A DNA stretch of 64,000 nt from Bacillota bacterium (GTDB taxonomy: Bacteria > Bacillota > Clostridia > Peptostreptococcales > Anaerovoracaceae): NCBI GenBank assembly GCA_030536355.1, contig JAUNQD010000001.1, positions 1 to 64,000 of the forward strand, given 5' to 3'. Under the pieces are notes generated by a model. The model did not search any database and had not been told where the DNA came from. It saw only the letters and a list, made by a program, of their open reading frames with translations. Position numbers and translations under genes: made by a program. Below are positions 51,505-60,269 of this stretch, one piece after another; position 1 is the stretch's first letter; the number at the start of each line of letters is the position of its first letter.

Positions 51505-52523
51505 TGAAAGAAGTTGCTGTAGAAAAAGCTGTTGGAACCGTTTTAGCCCATGACTTGACCCAAATCATACCAGGTGAATACAAAGGCCCTAAGTTCAAAA
51601 AAGGGCACGTGATAACAGAAGAAGATATCCCTGTAATGCTTAGCATGGGAAAGAAACATCTGTATGTTTTGGAGAAGGACGACACTGATGTCCATGAGAA
51701 CGATGCGGCCCTCAGAATCGCGTCTAAAGCCGCCGGAAACGGCATCAAGCTTACTGATCCTGCAGAGGGTAAAATCGAGCTTATAGCTGAAATAAACGGC
51801 CTTCTGAAGATATATCGTGAGAGACTGTATCAACTGGTTGCTCAGGATGAGATCATGTTCGCATCGATCCATGACAACATCGTTGTGAGAGAAGGAGAAA
51901 AGCTGGCGGGAACAAGAATAATCCCATTATTTGTAGCAGAAGAAGTTATGCAAAAGGCAGAGGCCATCCTGGCTGACGGTCCCATCATCGAGATCGTTCC
52001 TCTCAAAGAAATGCGTGTCGGTGTAGTGACAACAGGCAGTGAAGTTTATTCAGGTCTCATCGAAGATGCATTCGGCCCTGTACTGGTTCGTAAATTCGGT
52101 GCACTGGGAAGCAAAGTCGAAAAGCAGCTCTTCGCAGACGATGACGACGAAATGATAGCAGACTGCATCAAGCAGCTTATAGATGAAGGGATGGATATCA
52201 TTGGTATCACAGGCGGTATGTCTGTAGACCCTGATGACAGAACTCCTTCAGGCATAAGAAAAGCCGGCGGCGAAGTGGTAAGCTATGGTGCTCCTGTTCT
52301 TCCGGGCGCGATGTTCATGTTATCGTATATCGGCGATGTACCTGTTGTAGGTCTTCCGGGATGTGTTATGTACAGCCATACAAGTATATTCGACCTGATC
52401 GTTCCAAGACTTCTCGCCGGAGAAAAAATAACAAAAGCGGACATCAATAAACTTGCTGTAGGTGGACTTTGCCTTAACTGTGAAGTTTGTACATACCCTA
52501 TATGCGGGTTCGGTAAAGCTTGA
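51504..52523 (+). CDS. Molybdopterin-binding domain protein with C-terminal Cys motif
   Basis: 339 residues. The C-terminal half is the MoaB/MogA-like pterin-binding fold: VGVVTTGSEVYSG near 173-185, IGITGGMSVDPDDRTPSG near 233-250, and GLPGCVMYSHTSIFDL near 284-299. The N-terminal half (EKAVGTVLAHDLTQI) is of a type seen in clostridial molybdenum/tungsten clusters. It ends GGLCLNCEVCTYPICGFG with four Cys that could bind a metal or a cluster. Translationally coupled to modC (TAATG). It may bind the pterin or act in selecting metal; the reaction is unknown. Confidence 0.82.
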   Translation: MKEVAVEKAVGTVLAHDLTQIIPGEYKGPKFKKGHVITEEDIPVMLSMGKKHLYVLEKDDTDVHENDAALRIASKAAGNGIKLTDPAEGKIELIAEINGLLKIYRERLYQLVAQDEIMFASIHDNIVVREGEKLAGTRIIPLFVAEEVMQKAEAILADGPIIEIVPLKEMRVGVVTTGSEVYSGLIEDAFGPVLVRKFGALGSKVEKQLFADDDDEMIADCIKQLIDEGMDIIGITGGMSVDPDDRTPSGIRKAGGEVVSYGAPVLPGAMFMLSYIGDVPVVGLPGCVMYSHTSIFDLIVPRLLAGEKITKADINKLAVGGLCLNCEVCTYPICGFGKA

Positions 52524-52578
52524 TTGTAGAATGTTTATTCTTTCGTTCTTTGACAATTTTCAGACAATGCTTTTATTT

Positions 52579-52615
52579 ACCTCCTTAAAGTGCTATCATA
52601 GTGCTGTAAGGAGGT
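52579..52615 (+). promoter_or_regulatory. Hairpin sequestering the ribosome site of the second AOR gene
   Basis: acctcctta (52579-52587) and taaggaggt (52607-52615) are perfectly complementary. The second arm is the Shine-Dalgarno sequence of the AOR gene starting at 52622, so the stem hides the ribosome site. The loop contains ctat-c-atag. A TTGACA at about 52552 may belong to the promoter. This looks like translational control or an operator. Confidence 0.6.
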
Positions 52616-52621
52616 TTTATT

Positions 52622-54562
52622 ATGGCTACTAAATACGGCGGCTACATGGGTAAGGTCCTGATGCTCGATCTTACTACAGGCCAAACAAGTGAATACCCAT
52701 GGTCCGATGAAGAACGTAAGCTCTACATCGGCGGCAAGACCATGGCTGCCAAAATAATAGGCGACAACCTATCGGCAGATACAAAACCTCTTTCTGAAGA
52801 GAACATGCTTGTAATAACTACCGGTCCTTTCACCGGGACAGGTGCACCAAGCTCCAGCAGATTCAACATATCTACTTTATCTCCTCAGACAGGGATACTC
52901 ACATCATCTAACTGTGGCGGGAACTTCGGATATTATCTGAAGAGAGCAGGTTTTGACGGACTTATCATCAAAGGTAAAAGCGAAAAACCGGTATGGATCC
53001 AGATCCATAATGAAGAGATCGTGATCCACGATGCTGCTGATCTATGGGGAACTTACACGGGCCATGTCCAGGAGCTCCTTGATGAAAAGCTCACAAGGCC
53101 AAACGGCAAGCCTGTCAAGAGCGGCAAGATCGTCATCGGTCCTGCAGGAGAAAATCTGGTAAGATATGCTTCTGTCGTCAGTAACGAAAGACTTGCAGGC
53201 AGAGGCGGAGTCGGTGCAGTCATGGGCTGGAAAAATCTGAAGGCCGTGACCGTTTCAGGAAACAAGGAAGTTCCTATATTCAAGAAAACTAAGTTTGAAA
53301 ACCTCAATTATAACTGGATCAAATATCTGAGAAACCATCCTCTCACCGGCGATCAGCTGCCTAGAATGGGTACTGCCGGCATAGTATCGACCATGCAGAT
53401 GAGGGGTCAGCTCAGCACCAGAAACTATAAATACGGTCAATATGAAGATTATGAAATGGTCAACGGCGAAACACTGGCCGAAACATGCAATATAGTCAAC
53501 AAGGGATGTCTCTCCTGCCCTATCAAATGTGCTCGCACGGTAGAGGTGAACGGCAAAGCAGTCAAGGGCCCCGAACTTGAAACTTTGGGACTTCTCGGCG
53601 GTGGCATCCTGAACAACAATATTGATCTCATCAACAAATGGAACTATGAATTGGATGAGCTAGGCATGGATACCATTTCTGCAGCTTCAACTTTGGCATA
53701 TGCCATGGAAGCCAATGAGCAGGGATTATGGGACAACGGACTTGAGTTCGGTAAAACCGATAACATTTCAGAAGTTTGGGAAAATATAGCCTTCCGCCGT
53801 GACATAGGCGACGAGCTTGCCAACGGTTCCAGATGGCTGTCCGATAAATACGGAGGTAAGGAATTCGCCATCAACTCAAAGGGTCTCGAGCTTGCAGCTT
53901 ATGAGCCTAGAAGAAGTGTTGGCCTTGGCCTTGGCTATGCTGTTTCCAACAGAGGCGGATGCCACCTAAACGGAGGATACATGGTCCTCGTAGAAGGTCT
54001 CAGCCTCAACGTTGACCAGCAGACACCTCACGGCAAAGCAGACTTCACAGTGGTATTCCAGGATCTCATGGAGGCGGTATCATCATGCGGACAATGTCTG
54101 TTCACTACATATGCTTTCTTCCCGCCACCAATAATTTCAAGACCTAACAGCTGGTACACCAAAGCCTTCTGCAAGGCAGTACCGTTCACGGGTCCTGTCC
54201 TCAGATTGCTGAACACCATTCCTAGGGTTGCGTGCATACACCTACCGATAATATTCAATCAGTCGAAGGCACTCCACCTTATAACGGGAATGCCTGTGAC
54301 CTTCGGCTCATTCTTCAAGGCAGGCAAACGAGGCTATACTCTGGAAAGACACATCAATACTCGCTTTGGCATAGATCGTAATTCGGACACTCTGCCAAAA
54401 AGACTTACAGACGTTCCTCAGATCCCGGGAGACGATTCGACACGTGTCCCTTTGGAAAAAATGAAGAATGTGTACTACAAAGCAAGAGGCTGGGATAAGA
54501 ACGGCATCCCTACCAAGAAGACATTGCGCAAGCTGAACATAAAGCTTAAAACCAAGGCTTAG
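52622..54562 (+). CDS. Aldehyde:ferredoxin oxidoreductase family protein, second copy
   Basis: 646 residues. N-terminal GKVLMLDLTTGQTSEYP near 10-26, TTGPFTGTGAPSSSRFN near 66-82, GRGGVGAVMGWKNLK near 193-207, [4Fe-4S] ligands CLSCPIKC (Cys296, 299, 303), DTISAAST near 355 and a later SCGQC near 489. It is clearly AOR-family but distant from the 36.3-kb copy, longer, and with a basic C-terminus. The substrate class is unknown. It is followed by moaD and a ferredoxin/alcohol dehydrogenase fusion, suggesting an acid-aldehyde-alcohol unit. GGAGG is inside a hairpin. Confidence 0.92.
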   Translation: MATKYGGYMGKVLMLDLTTGQTSEYPWSDEERKLYIGGKTMAAKIIGDNLSADTKPLSEENMLVITTGPFTGTGAPSSSRFNISTLSPQTGILTSSNCGGNFGYYLKRAGFDGLIIKGKSEKPVWIQIHNEEIVIHDAADLWGTYTGHVQELLDEKLTRPNGKPVKSGKIVIGPAGENLVRYASVVSNERLAGRGGVGAVMGWKNLKAVTVSGNKEVPIFKKTKFENLNYNWIKYLRNHPLTGDQLPRMGTAGIVSTMQMRGQLSTRNYKYGQYEDYEMVNGETLAETCNIVNKGCLSCPIKCARTVEVNGKAVKGPELETLGLLGGGILNNNIDLINKWNYELDELGMDTISAASTLAYAMEANEQGLWDNGLEFGKTDNISEVWENIAFRRDIGDELANGSRWLSDKYGGKEFAINSKGLELAAYEPRRSVGLGLGYAVSNRGGCHLNGGYMVLVEGLSLNVDQQTPHGKADFTVVFQDLMEAVSSCGQCLFTTYAFFPPPIISRPNSWYTKAFCKAVPFTGPVLRLLNTIPRVACIHLPIIFNQSKALHLITGMPVTFGSFFKAGKRGYTLERHINTRFGIDRNSDTLPKRLTDVPQIPGDDSTRVPLEKMKNVYYKARGWDKNGIPTKKTLRKLNIKLKTKA

Positions 54563-54577
54563 AAAGTGAGGCAGACA

Positions 54578-54811
54578 ATGGTAACCATAAAATTATTCGG
54601 AACGCTCCGGCTGAAGACGGGCTGCAAAGTCCTCGAAGCTGACGTATCAAGCGTTAAGGAAGGATGCGAAGCTGTAGCAGAAGCTACAGGCCTTTCGTAC
54701 AAAGAATTGAAACAATGCATCGTTGTTGTAAACGGCACCCAGACGAAATTCTCCGCTCCGCTTCAGGCCGGAGACGAGCTGGCACTTTTCTCACCATCAG
54801 GAGGTGGCTGA
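54578..54811 (+). CDS. MoaD/ThiS-like sulfur carrier, second copy
   Basis: 77 residues, ubiquitin-like, ending SPSGGG, one Gly more than the usual GG tail. GAGG is six bases before the ATG chosen; a GTG four codons up is less likely. It lies between the second AOR and the fusion gene, whose start nearly touches its stop. Probably delivers sulfur for the pterin of that AOR. Confidence 0.82.
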   Translation: MVTIKLFGTLRLKTGCKVLEADVSSVKEGCEAVAEATGLSYKELKQCIVVVNGTQTKFSAPLQAGDELALFSPSGGG

Positions 54812-54812
54812 T

Positions 54813-56477
54813 ATGACACACAAAATAACAGATAAATGTATAGGCTGCACAGTATGTGCCAAGAAATGCCCCGTAGGAGCTATTTCCGGAGAGCTGAAAT
54901 CTCTCCATGTTATAAACCCTGCCGAATGTATCGACTGCGGACTTTGCGGTAAGGTCTGCCCTCAGGATGCTGTACTTGACGAAAATGGCAATCAGCTCCA
55001 CAAGAGACCTCAATTCGACTGGGATGAGCCTTACGTTAACAGAGGCTTATGTACAGGCTGCGGTATCTGCGTAGACACATGTCCTATCGGATGTCTTGAA
55101 ATCGAAGGGCCCAAATTCCATGGAGACATACATACTGCCGCCATCCTCACAAAGCCCGAATATTGTATCGACTGTAGACTTTGCGCTAAGGCGTGTCCTG
55201 TAGATGCTATAACATTCGACACATTTGACTATCCTCGTCATCACACCAAGAGTTTCTCACTTTTCAGGATCTTCTGCCGTATATATCAGGGCGTATTCAA
55301 GCTCGGAATGTATTTTATCCCTTGGGGAATGCCTGAAACATTGGAAGGTCCGGGCTCCATCAGGAAGCTTCCTGCATGGATACGCGAAAAAGGATTTGAC
55401 AATGTGCTGATAGTTACAGATAAAGGCCTTCTGGGGCTGGGAATGCTGGATAGCTTGTTTGAAGAGATGGATAAGGCCGGCGTCAAATACACCGTATACG
55501 ATGGTGTACAGCCTAACCCTACAGATATAAATGTTCGTGACGGACTTCAGCTATTCAGAGAAAATAACTGCCAAGCCATCGTAGCGTTCGGCGGCGGCAG
55601 CCCTATGGACTGTGCGAAGGGTATCGGTGCCACTGCAGTCAAGAAAGGCAAGACTGTAGAACAGCTGCAGGGACTTTTTAAAGTCCTTCACAGGATCCCT
55701 CGCATCTTCGCAGTTCCTACTACTGCCGGAACAGGTTCTGAAACCACGGTAGCTGCAGTTATCACCAATGCGAGAACTCATCATAAGGCTTCCATGAATG
55801 ACACTTCACTCATGCCGAAGTTCGCCGTTCTCGACCCTGAACTTACTGCTGGTCTCCCACCTAAAGTAACATCAACTACAGGAATGGATGCCCTCTGCCA
55901 TGCAGTGGAAGCTTATACAAACAATACATATAACAGCAAGCTTGAGAAAGAGCTTTGCGAAAAGGCTGTCAAGCTGATCTACGATAACCTCTACACTGCT
56001 TACTGCGACGGCTCAAATCTTGAAGCTCGCGCCAATATGCAAAAGGCAGCTTTCTACGCAGGAAGAGCGTTTACTCGCGGATGCGTAGGATATGTACATG
56101 CCATAGGCCATACTCTGGGAGGTCTCTACGGCACTCCTCACGGACTAGCCATGTCAGTCATCCTGCCTCACGTTATGAAGCAGTTTGGTGAATCGGCTCA
56201 TAGTAAGCTGGCAAGACTTGCCGATATCTGTGGTATAGAAGGTAAGAATGAAGCCCAGAAGGCGAGAAAATTCATTGCATGGATAGAAGACCTGAAAGCT
56301 AAAATGGACATCCCTGAAAAGCTTGATGTCATTCAGGATAAGGATATCCCACAGATAATCGCATGGGCTCAGAAGGAAGCAAATCCGCTCTATCCTGTTC
56401 CTGAGGTTTGGGCTGAAAAGGATTTCAGAACACTGATAGAAAATATCAGGATCGACCCACCGCCTCAGACTTGGTAA
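54813..56477 (+). CDS. Ferredoxin domain-iron alcohol dehydrogenase fusion
   Basis: 554 residues. Residues 1-140 carry four [4Fe-4S] motifs: CIGCTVCAKKC at 9-19, CIDCGLCGKVC at 39-49, CTGCGICVDTC at 80-90, CIDCRLCAKAC at 118-128. Residues about 175-554 are a group III iron-dependent alcohol dehydrogenase: GGGSPMDCAKG near 265, TTAGTGSETT near 310, TGMDALCHAVEAY near 355, and metal His in HAIGHTLGGLYGTPHG near 430-445. The fusion would let reduced ferredoxin, or the AOR, pass electrons to aldehyde reduction directly. AGGAGGT before the ATG. Confidence 0.88.
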   Translation: MTHKITDKCIGCTVCAKKCPVGAISGELKSLHVINPAECIDCGLCGKVCPQDAVLDENGNQLHKRPQFDWDEPYVNRGLCTGCGICVDTCPIGCLEIEGPKFHGDIHTAAILTKPEYCIDCRLCAKACPVDAITFDTFDYPRHHTKSFSLFRIFCRIYQGVFKLGMYFIPWGMPETLEGPGSIRKLPAWIREKGFDNVLIVTDKGLLGLGMLDSLFEEMDKAGVKYTVYDGVQPNPTDINVRDGLQLFRENNCQAIVAFGGGSPMDCAKGIGATAVKKGKTVEQLQGLFKVLHRIPRIFAVPTTAGTGSETTVAAVITNARTHHKASMNDTSLMPKFAVLDPELTAGLPPKVTSTTGMDALCHAVEAYTNNTYNSKLEKELCEKAVKLIYDNLYTAYCDGSNLEARANMQKAAFYAGRAFTRGCVGYVHAIGHTLGGLYGTPHGLAMSVILPHVMKQFGESAHSKLARLADICGIEGKNEAQKARKFIAWIEDLKAKMDIPEKLDVIQDKDIPQIIAWAQKEANPLYPVPEVWAEKDFRTLIENIRIDPPPQTW

Positions 56478-56517
56478 TAATGTGTGCGCCTGCGCGACAG
56501 TGCACTTTGCAAAAAAT

Positions 56518-56551
56518 AAAAAGAACTCTATCGATCGATAGAGTTCTTTTT
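56518..56551. terminator. Bidirectional terminator
   Basis: Perfect palindrome aagaactctatcga/tcgatagagttctt flanked by A- and T-runs, between the fusion gene and the convergent NlpC/P60 gene. Confidence 0.9.
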
Positions 56552-56575
56552 GATTTCGTTTGTTTGATTAGTCTA

Positions 56576-57601
56576 CTAGTCTACGATTCTTCTGACTGTA
56601 ACTATTGCTCCGGGACTATGTGCACTTGCGATTCTTATTCCTCCGGCAGGAGTTGATGCGTGGATTATCTGTCCACCACCGATATAGATACCAATGTGTC
56701 CGCTGTAGCAAATCAAATCTCCCGGCTTAGCCTGGCTATAAGAAACGCCTTTACCGCAGTATGACTGAGCTGTTGCTGTTCTAGGAAGTGATATTCCGAA
56801 TCTCTTATAGATGGTCTGTACGAATCCTGAGCAGTCCGCACCATATTCAGGGCTTGTTCCGCCATATACGTAAGGATTTCCACGGAACTGGCAAGCGTAA
56901 CTTGCGATTACAGCACCGTCTCCGCTTCCCATAAGTCTTCCGCTATAGTCAGCTCTGAGAGTATCCTTCGGAATTGCCTTCGTTCCTTTATAAACAACTG
57001 TGTTTGTAGCTTCCTTAACAACAGCTGTATTAACTACTGATGATGTCAGAACGTTGCCGTTAACACTTATGATTTCGTTGGTAACAACTTGGCTTCCTGC
57101 CTCACCCTTACTCTTTACCTTTGTTTCGCCTTGGTACATATCGCCGGTTTCTTCATAAACTTTCGGCGCTGCAACTTCAGCAACAGCTCCCTTTTCTGCA
57201 TTGATAGTCACAGAAAACAACGGCTGCTCTGATGCATTCATGGTAAGAACGTAATCTACGGCTTCTTCTTCAGTAAGCACCATTGGAACGTCTTCTCTTC
57301 TCTTTAATCTCTTGTCTTCAACGGTAATCTTCTGGTCTACTGTGATCGAATTGATCTGTGCACCTTCCGGTGAGTATGAATCAATAACTTCTTCGATCAC
57401 CTTTTCCCCGGTCTGCTTGTCTCCTACAAGAAACAATTCATTATCTCCGGCCTTAACAACGCATGGATCATAGATCTCTGTCCCGTCTGCATATACTGCA
57501 TACGGAGCAGTTAATCCTGATACCACCATAGCTGCTACAGCTACTACAGCTGCTGCCGCTACTGCGATTTTTGCTTTGTTAGTTTTGATAAATGTAATCA
57601 T
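56576..57601 (-). CDS. Secreted NlpC/P60 peptidoglycan endopeptidase with G5 domain
   Basis: 341 residues. N-terminal signal or anchor helix (about 8-35). A DUF348-like/G5 region follows to about 205, with EETGDMYQGETKVKSKGEAG being the G5 start. The C-terminal NlpC/P60 domain has catalytic Cys in GADCSGFV near 257 and His in SGHIGIYIGG near 306. It cleaves stem peptides of the cell wall. The ribosome site is weak (gagat). A promoter overlaps the upstream terminator. Confidence 0.9.
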   Translation of the reverse strand: MITFIKTNKAKIAVAAAAVVAVAAMVVSGLTAPYAVYADGTEIYDPCVVKAGDNELFLVGDKQTGEKVIEEVIDSYSPEGAQINSITVDQKITVEDKRLKRREDVPMVLTEEEAVDYVLTMNASEQPLFSVTINAEKGAVAEVAAPKVYEETGDMYQGETKVKSKGEAGSQVVTNEIISVNGNVLTSSVVNTAVVKEATNTVVYKGTKAIPKDTLRADYSGRLMGSGDGAVIASYACQFRGNPYVYGGTSPEYGADCSGFVQTIYKRFGISLPRTATAQSYCGKGVSYSQAKPGDLICYSGHIGIYIGGGQIIHASTPAGGIRIASAHSPGAIVTVRRIVD

Positions 57602-57642
57602 ATTATCTCGCTTATTTTTCTTTAGTTATAACGTACAGAGTC

Positions 57643-57671
57643 ATTATATATTAAAAACTACCGCTTTTGAA
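57643..57671 (-). promoter_or_regulatory. Promoter of NlpC/P60 gene, overlapping a terminator
   Basis: On the minus strand TTCAAA (57671-57666), 17-base spacer, TATAAT (57648-57643). The -35 lies in the terminator hairpin of the aminotransferase gene. Confidence 0.45.
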
Positions 57672-57689
57672 CCCAAAAACGGCAGTTTT
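57653..57689 (-). terminator. Terminator after aminotransferase gene
   Basis: On the minus strand aaaactgccgtttttg pairs with caaaagcggtagtttt with few mismatches, ending in TTTTT. Confidence 0.7.
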
Positions 57690-57732
57690 CACATAATCTT
57701 CAAATTTACCCTCTAATTGTCTGAAAAGTCCT

Positions 57733-58917
57733 TTAAAAGCCATACTCTTCAGCTAATTTTTTAAAAGCGGGCATTGAATTTTCAATGGTTTCATGTGATA
57801 CGCAGTATGCAAGTCTCACATATCCGGGAGCCATGAACGAAGCTCCGTTCACCATCAAAATATTATATTTTTTAGCTGCTGCGCAAAACTCAGCTGCATC
57901 ATCAACAGGGGATTTCACGAACAGATAAAAGGCTCCCTGCGGCATAACACATTCAAATCCGCACTCTTTAAGACCATTGTATAATGTCTTTCTGTTCCTG
58001 TCGTAATACTCCAGATTTACCTTGGAATCGATACATTTAGCCACCAATTTTTGCTGTATCGATGGGGCATTTACAGCTCCGCTTATCCTGTTGACTGCAG
58101 TTGCCGTTTCGAATACGAACTCGCTGTCTTCCATATCAGGCGGAACCACCAGATACCCTATGCGTTCGCCCGGAAGAGACAAGGATTTGCTATATGAATA
58201 TACTACAAAAGTATTGTTATAATACTTGGTGACATAAGGCACTTCTATGCCATCGTAAGCCAGCTCTCTGTATGGTTCATCGGAAATCAGGAAAATCGTC
58301 CTATTATATTCCTTTTGTTTTTCTTCAAGTACTTTCGCTATACCTTCGATGATTTCTTCAGGATATATAACTCCTGTAGGGTTGTGAGGAGTGTTTATGA
58401 GAACGGCTCTTGTTTTTTCTGTTATACATTCTGCCAAACGTTCCATATTCGGCATGAAGTTTTCATCTGTCTGACACGGCACGACTACACCATCATAATT
58501 CTTGACATACCAGTTATACTCAAGAAAATATGGCGCGAATATAACAACTTCTTCGCCCGGATCCAATATGGTCTTGAGCGCCACATTCAAAGCACTGGCA
58601 GCGCCTACTGTCATCAAGATATTACCTGCATTGAACTCAGTTCCATGCAGCTTGTTTATATTCTGTGCTATAGTTTCACGCACGTCTTCATATCCTGCAT
58701 TTGACATATATCCGTGCAGTTCCATAACAGGAGTCTCGTCTACGATATCCTTTATAGCTTGGTTTATTTCATCGGGAACCGGTGCATCAGGGTTACCTAT
58801 ACTGAAATCAAATACATTTTCTTTGCCATACTGTGCACGAAGTCTGTTCCCTTCTTCAAACATCTGACGAACTGCTGAATTGTTCGCCATCAAAGGCTTC
58901 ATTTTCTCTGCTATCAT
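57733..58917 (-). CDS. Pyridoxal-phosphate aminotransferase (AspC class I)
   Basis: 394 residues. FSIGNPDAPVP near 38-48, HNPTG near 174, and SDEPYRELAYDG near 212, with the PLP-binding Lys in VYSYSKSLSLPGERIG near 242-257. The final Arg for the substrate carboxylate is in YVRLAYC near 372. It probably transfers amino groups between aspartate or aromatic amino acids and 2-oxoglutarate; the exact substrate is open. It lies downstream of serS. Confidence 0.88.
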   Translation of the reverse strand: MIAEKMKPLMANNSAVRQMFEEGNRLRAQYGKENVFDFSIGNPDAPVPDEINQAIKDIVDETPVMELHGYMSNAGYEDVRETIAQNINKLHGTEFNAGNILMTVGAASALNVALKTILDPGEEVVIFAPYFLEYNWYVKNYDGVVVPCQTDENFMPNMERLAECITEKTRAVLINTPHNPTGVIYPEEIIEGIAKVLEEKQKEYNRTIFLISDEPYRELAYDGIEVPYVTKYYNNTFVVYSYSKSLSLPGERIGYLVVPPDMEDSEFVFETATAVNRISGAVNAPSIQQKLVAKCIDSKVNLEYYDRNRKTLYNGLKECGFECVMPQGAFYLFVKSPVDDAAEFCAAAKKYNILMVNGASFMAPGYVRLAYCVSHETIENSMPAFKKLAEEYGF

Positions 58918-58936
58918 TTGATCTACCGCCTTTCCT

Positions 58937-58966
58937 TAAAAATAATCGGGGCACAGGGCCCCGATT
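58937..58966 (-). terminator. Terminator after serS
   Basis: On the minus strand aatcgggg-ccctgtg-ccccgatt followed by ATTTTTAAGG. It lies just after the serS stop and before the aminotransferase start. Confidence 0.75.
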
Positions 58967-58969
58967 TTG

Positions 58970-60247
58970 TTATTTCTTTTCGATCTTGTCGATTCCCATG
59001 TATGGTCTCAGTGCTTCAGGTATCACTACTGATCCATCAGCCTGCTGATAATTTTCCAAGATAGCTGCAACTGTTCTTCCTACTGCCAGACCAGAGCCGT
59101 TCAGTGTATGAACGAATTCAGGTTTTCCTTTTTCTTCAGGTCTGAATCTGATGTTCGCTCTTCTCGCCTGATAGCTTTCGAAGTTACTGCATGATGAGAT
59201 TTCAACGTATCTGCCGTAGCTTGGCATCCATACTTCAATATCATAAGTCATTGCTGATGAGAATCCCAGATCACCTGTTGAGAGTCTAACTACTCTGTAA
59301 GGGATCTCCAGCTTCTGCAGAACCTTTTCTGCCGCTGCTGTCAGGGACTCCAATTCATCGTATGAAGTTTCAGGCTTAACGAACTTAACCAGTTCCACCT
59401 TATTGAACTGATGCTGTCTGATAAGACCTCTTGTATCTCTTCCTGCAGATCCTGCTTCCGCTCTGAAGCAAGGAGTATATGCAGTATAATAAACAGGCAG
59501 TTCTGACTCAGGCATGATTTCCTGTGCTCTCAGGTTAGTAACAGGAACTTCTGCTGTTGGAACCAGGAAAAAGTCTTTCTGAGGAATATAGAACATGTCT
59601 TCTTCAAACTTAGGAAGCTGTCCTGTTCCTGTCATAGCATCTCTATTGACCATGAAAGGTGGAAGGATTTCTGTGAATCCATGCTCTTCTGTATGAAGAT
59701 TCAGCATGAAGTTGATAACTGCTCTTTCAAGTCTTGCGCCCATTCCCTTATACACTGTGAATCTTGCACCTGAGATCTTAGCCGCTCTTTCCCAGTCAAG
59801 GATGTCAAGATCTACACCAACATCCCAATGAGCCTTATATTCAAAATCGAACTCTCTAGGTTCTCCCCATTTTCTCAGTTCTACATTATCGCTGTCATCT
59901 TCGCCGATCTGTACATCAGGATTAGGTGTGTTAGGAACATTCAGAAGAGCATCCTGAAGCTTAGCTTCAACTTCACTTACCTGAGCATCCAGCACCTTGA
60001 TTTCTTCTGACAATTTTTTCATTTCTGCCATAAGCTCAGTCGTGTCTTCACCGGCCTTTTTCATCTTAGGAATTTCCTTAGACTTGACACTCTGCTGATT
60101 TTTCATCTGCTCCACTTCTGCCAGAAGTGCACGTCTCTGCTTGTCATACTCTAAAACGTTATCTATGCCAAAATCGCCTTTGCATCTTCTTTCGACTGCC
60201 GCCTTTACATTATCAAAATCTTCTCTTATTCTCTTGATGTCTAACAT
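58970..60247 (-). CDS. serS: Seryl-tRNA synthetase
   Basis: 425 residues, standard length. The N-terminal coiled-coil arm (about 25-105) binds the long variable arm of tRNA-Ser. Class II motif 2 is [20 protein letters not shown] near 265-284 and motif 3 [19 protein letters not shown] near 387-405. It charges tRNA-Ser and, in selenoprotein-making cells, tRNA-Sec. 22 bases after the glutamine synthetase gene. Confidence 0.97.
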   Translation of the reverse strand: MLDIKRIREDFDNVKAAVERRCKGDFGIDNVLEYDKQRRALLAEVEQMKNQQSVKSKEIPKMKKAGEDTTELMAEMKKLSEEIKVLDAQVSEVEAKLQDALLNVPNTPNPDVQIGEDDSDNVELRKWGEPREFDFEYKAHWDVGVDLDILDWERAAKISGARFTVYKGMGARLERAVINFMLNLHTEEHGFTEILPPFMVNRDAMTGTGQLPKFEEDMFYIPQKDFFLVPTAEVPVTNLRAQEIMPESELPVYYTAYTPCFRAEAGSAGRDTRGLIRQHQFNKVELVKFVKPETSYDELESLTAAAEKVLQKLEIPYRVVRLSTGDLGFSSAMTYDIEVWMPSYGRYVEISSCSNFESYQARRANIRFRPEEKGKPEFVHTLNGSGLAVGRTVAAILENYQQADGSVVIPEALRPYMGIDKIEKK

Positions 60248-60269
60248 TGTTATATTCTCCTCCGCCTAA

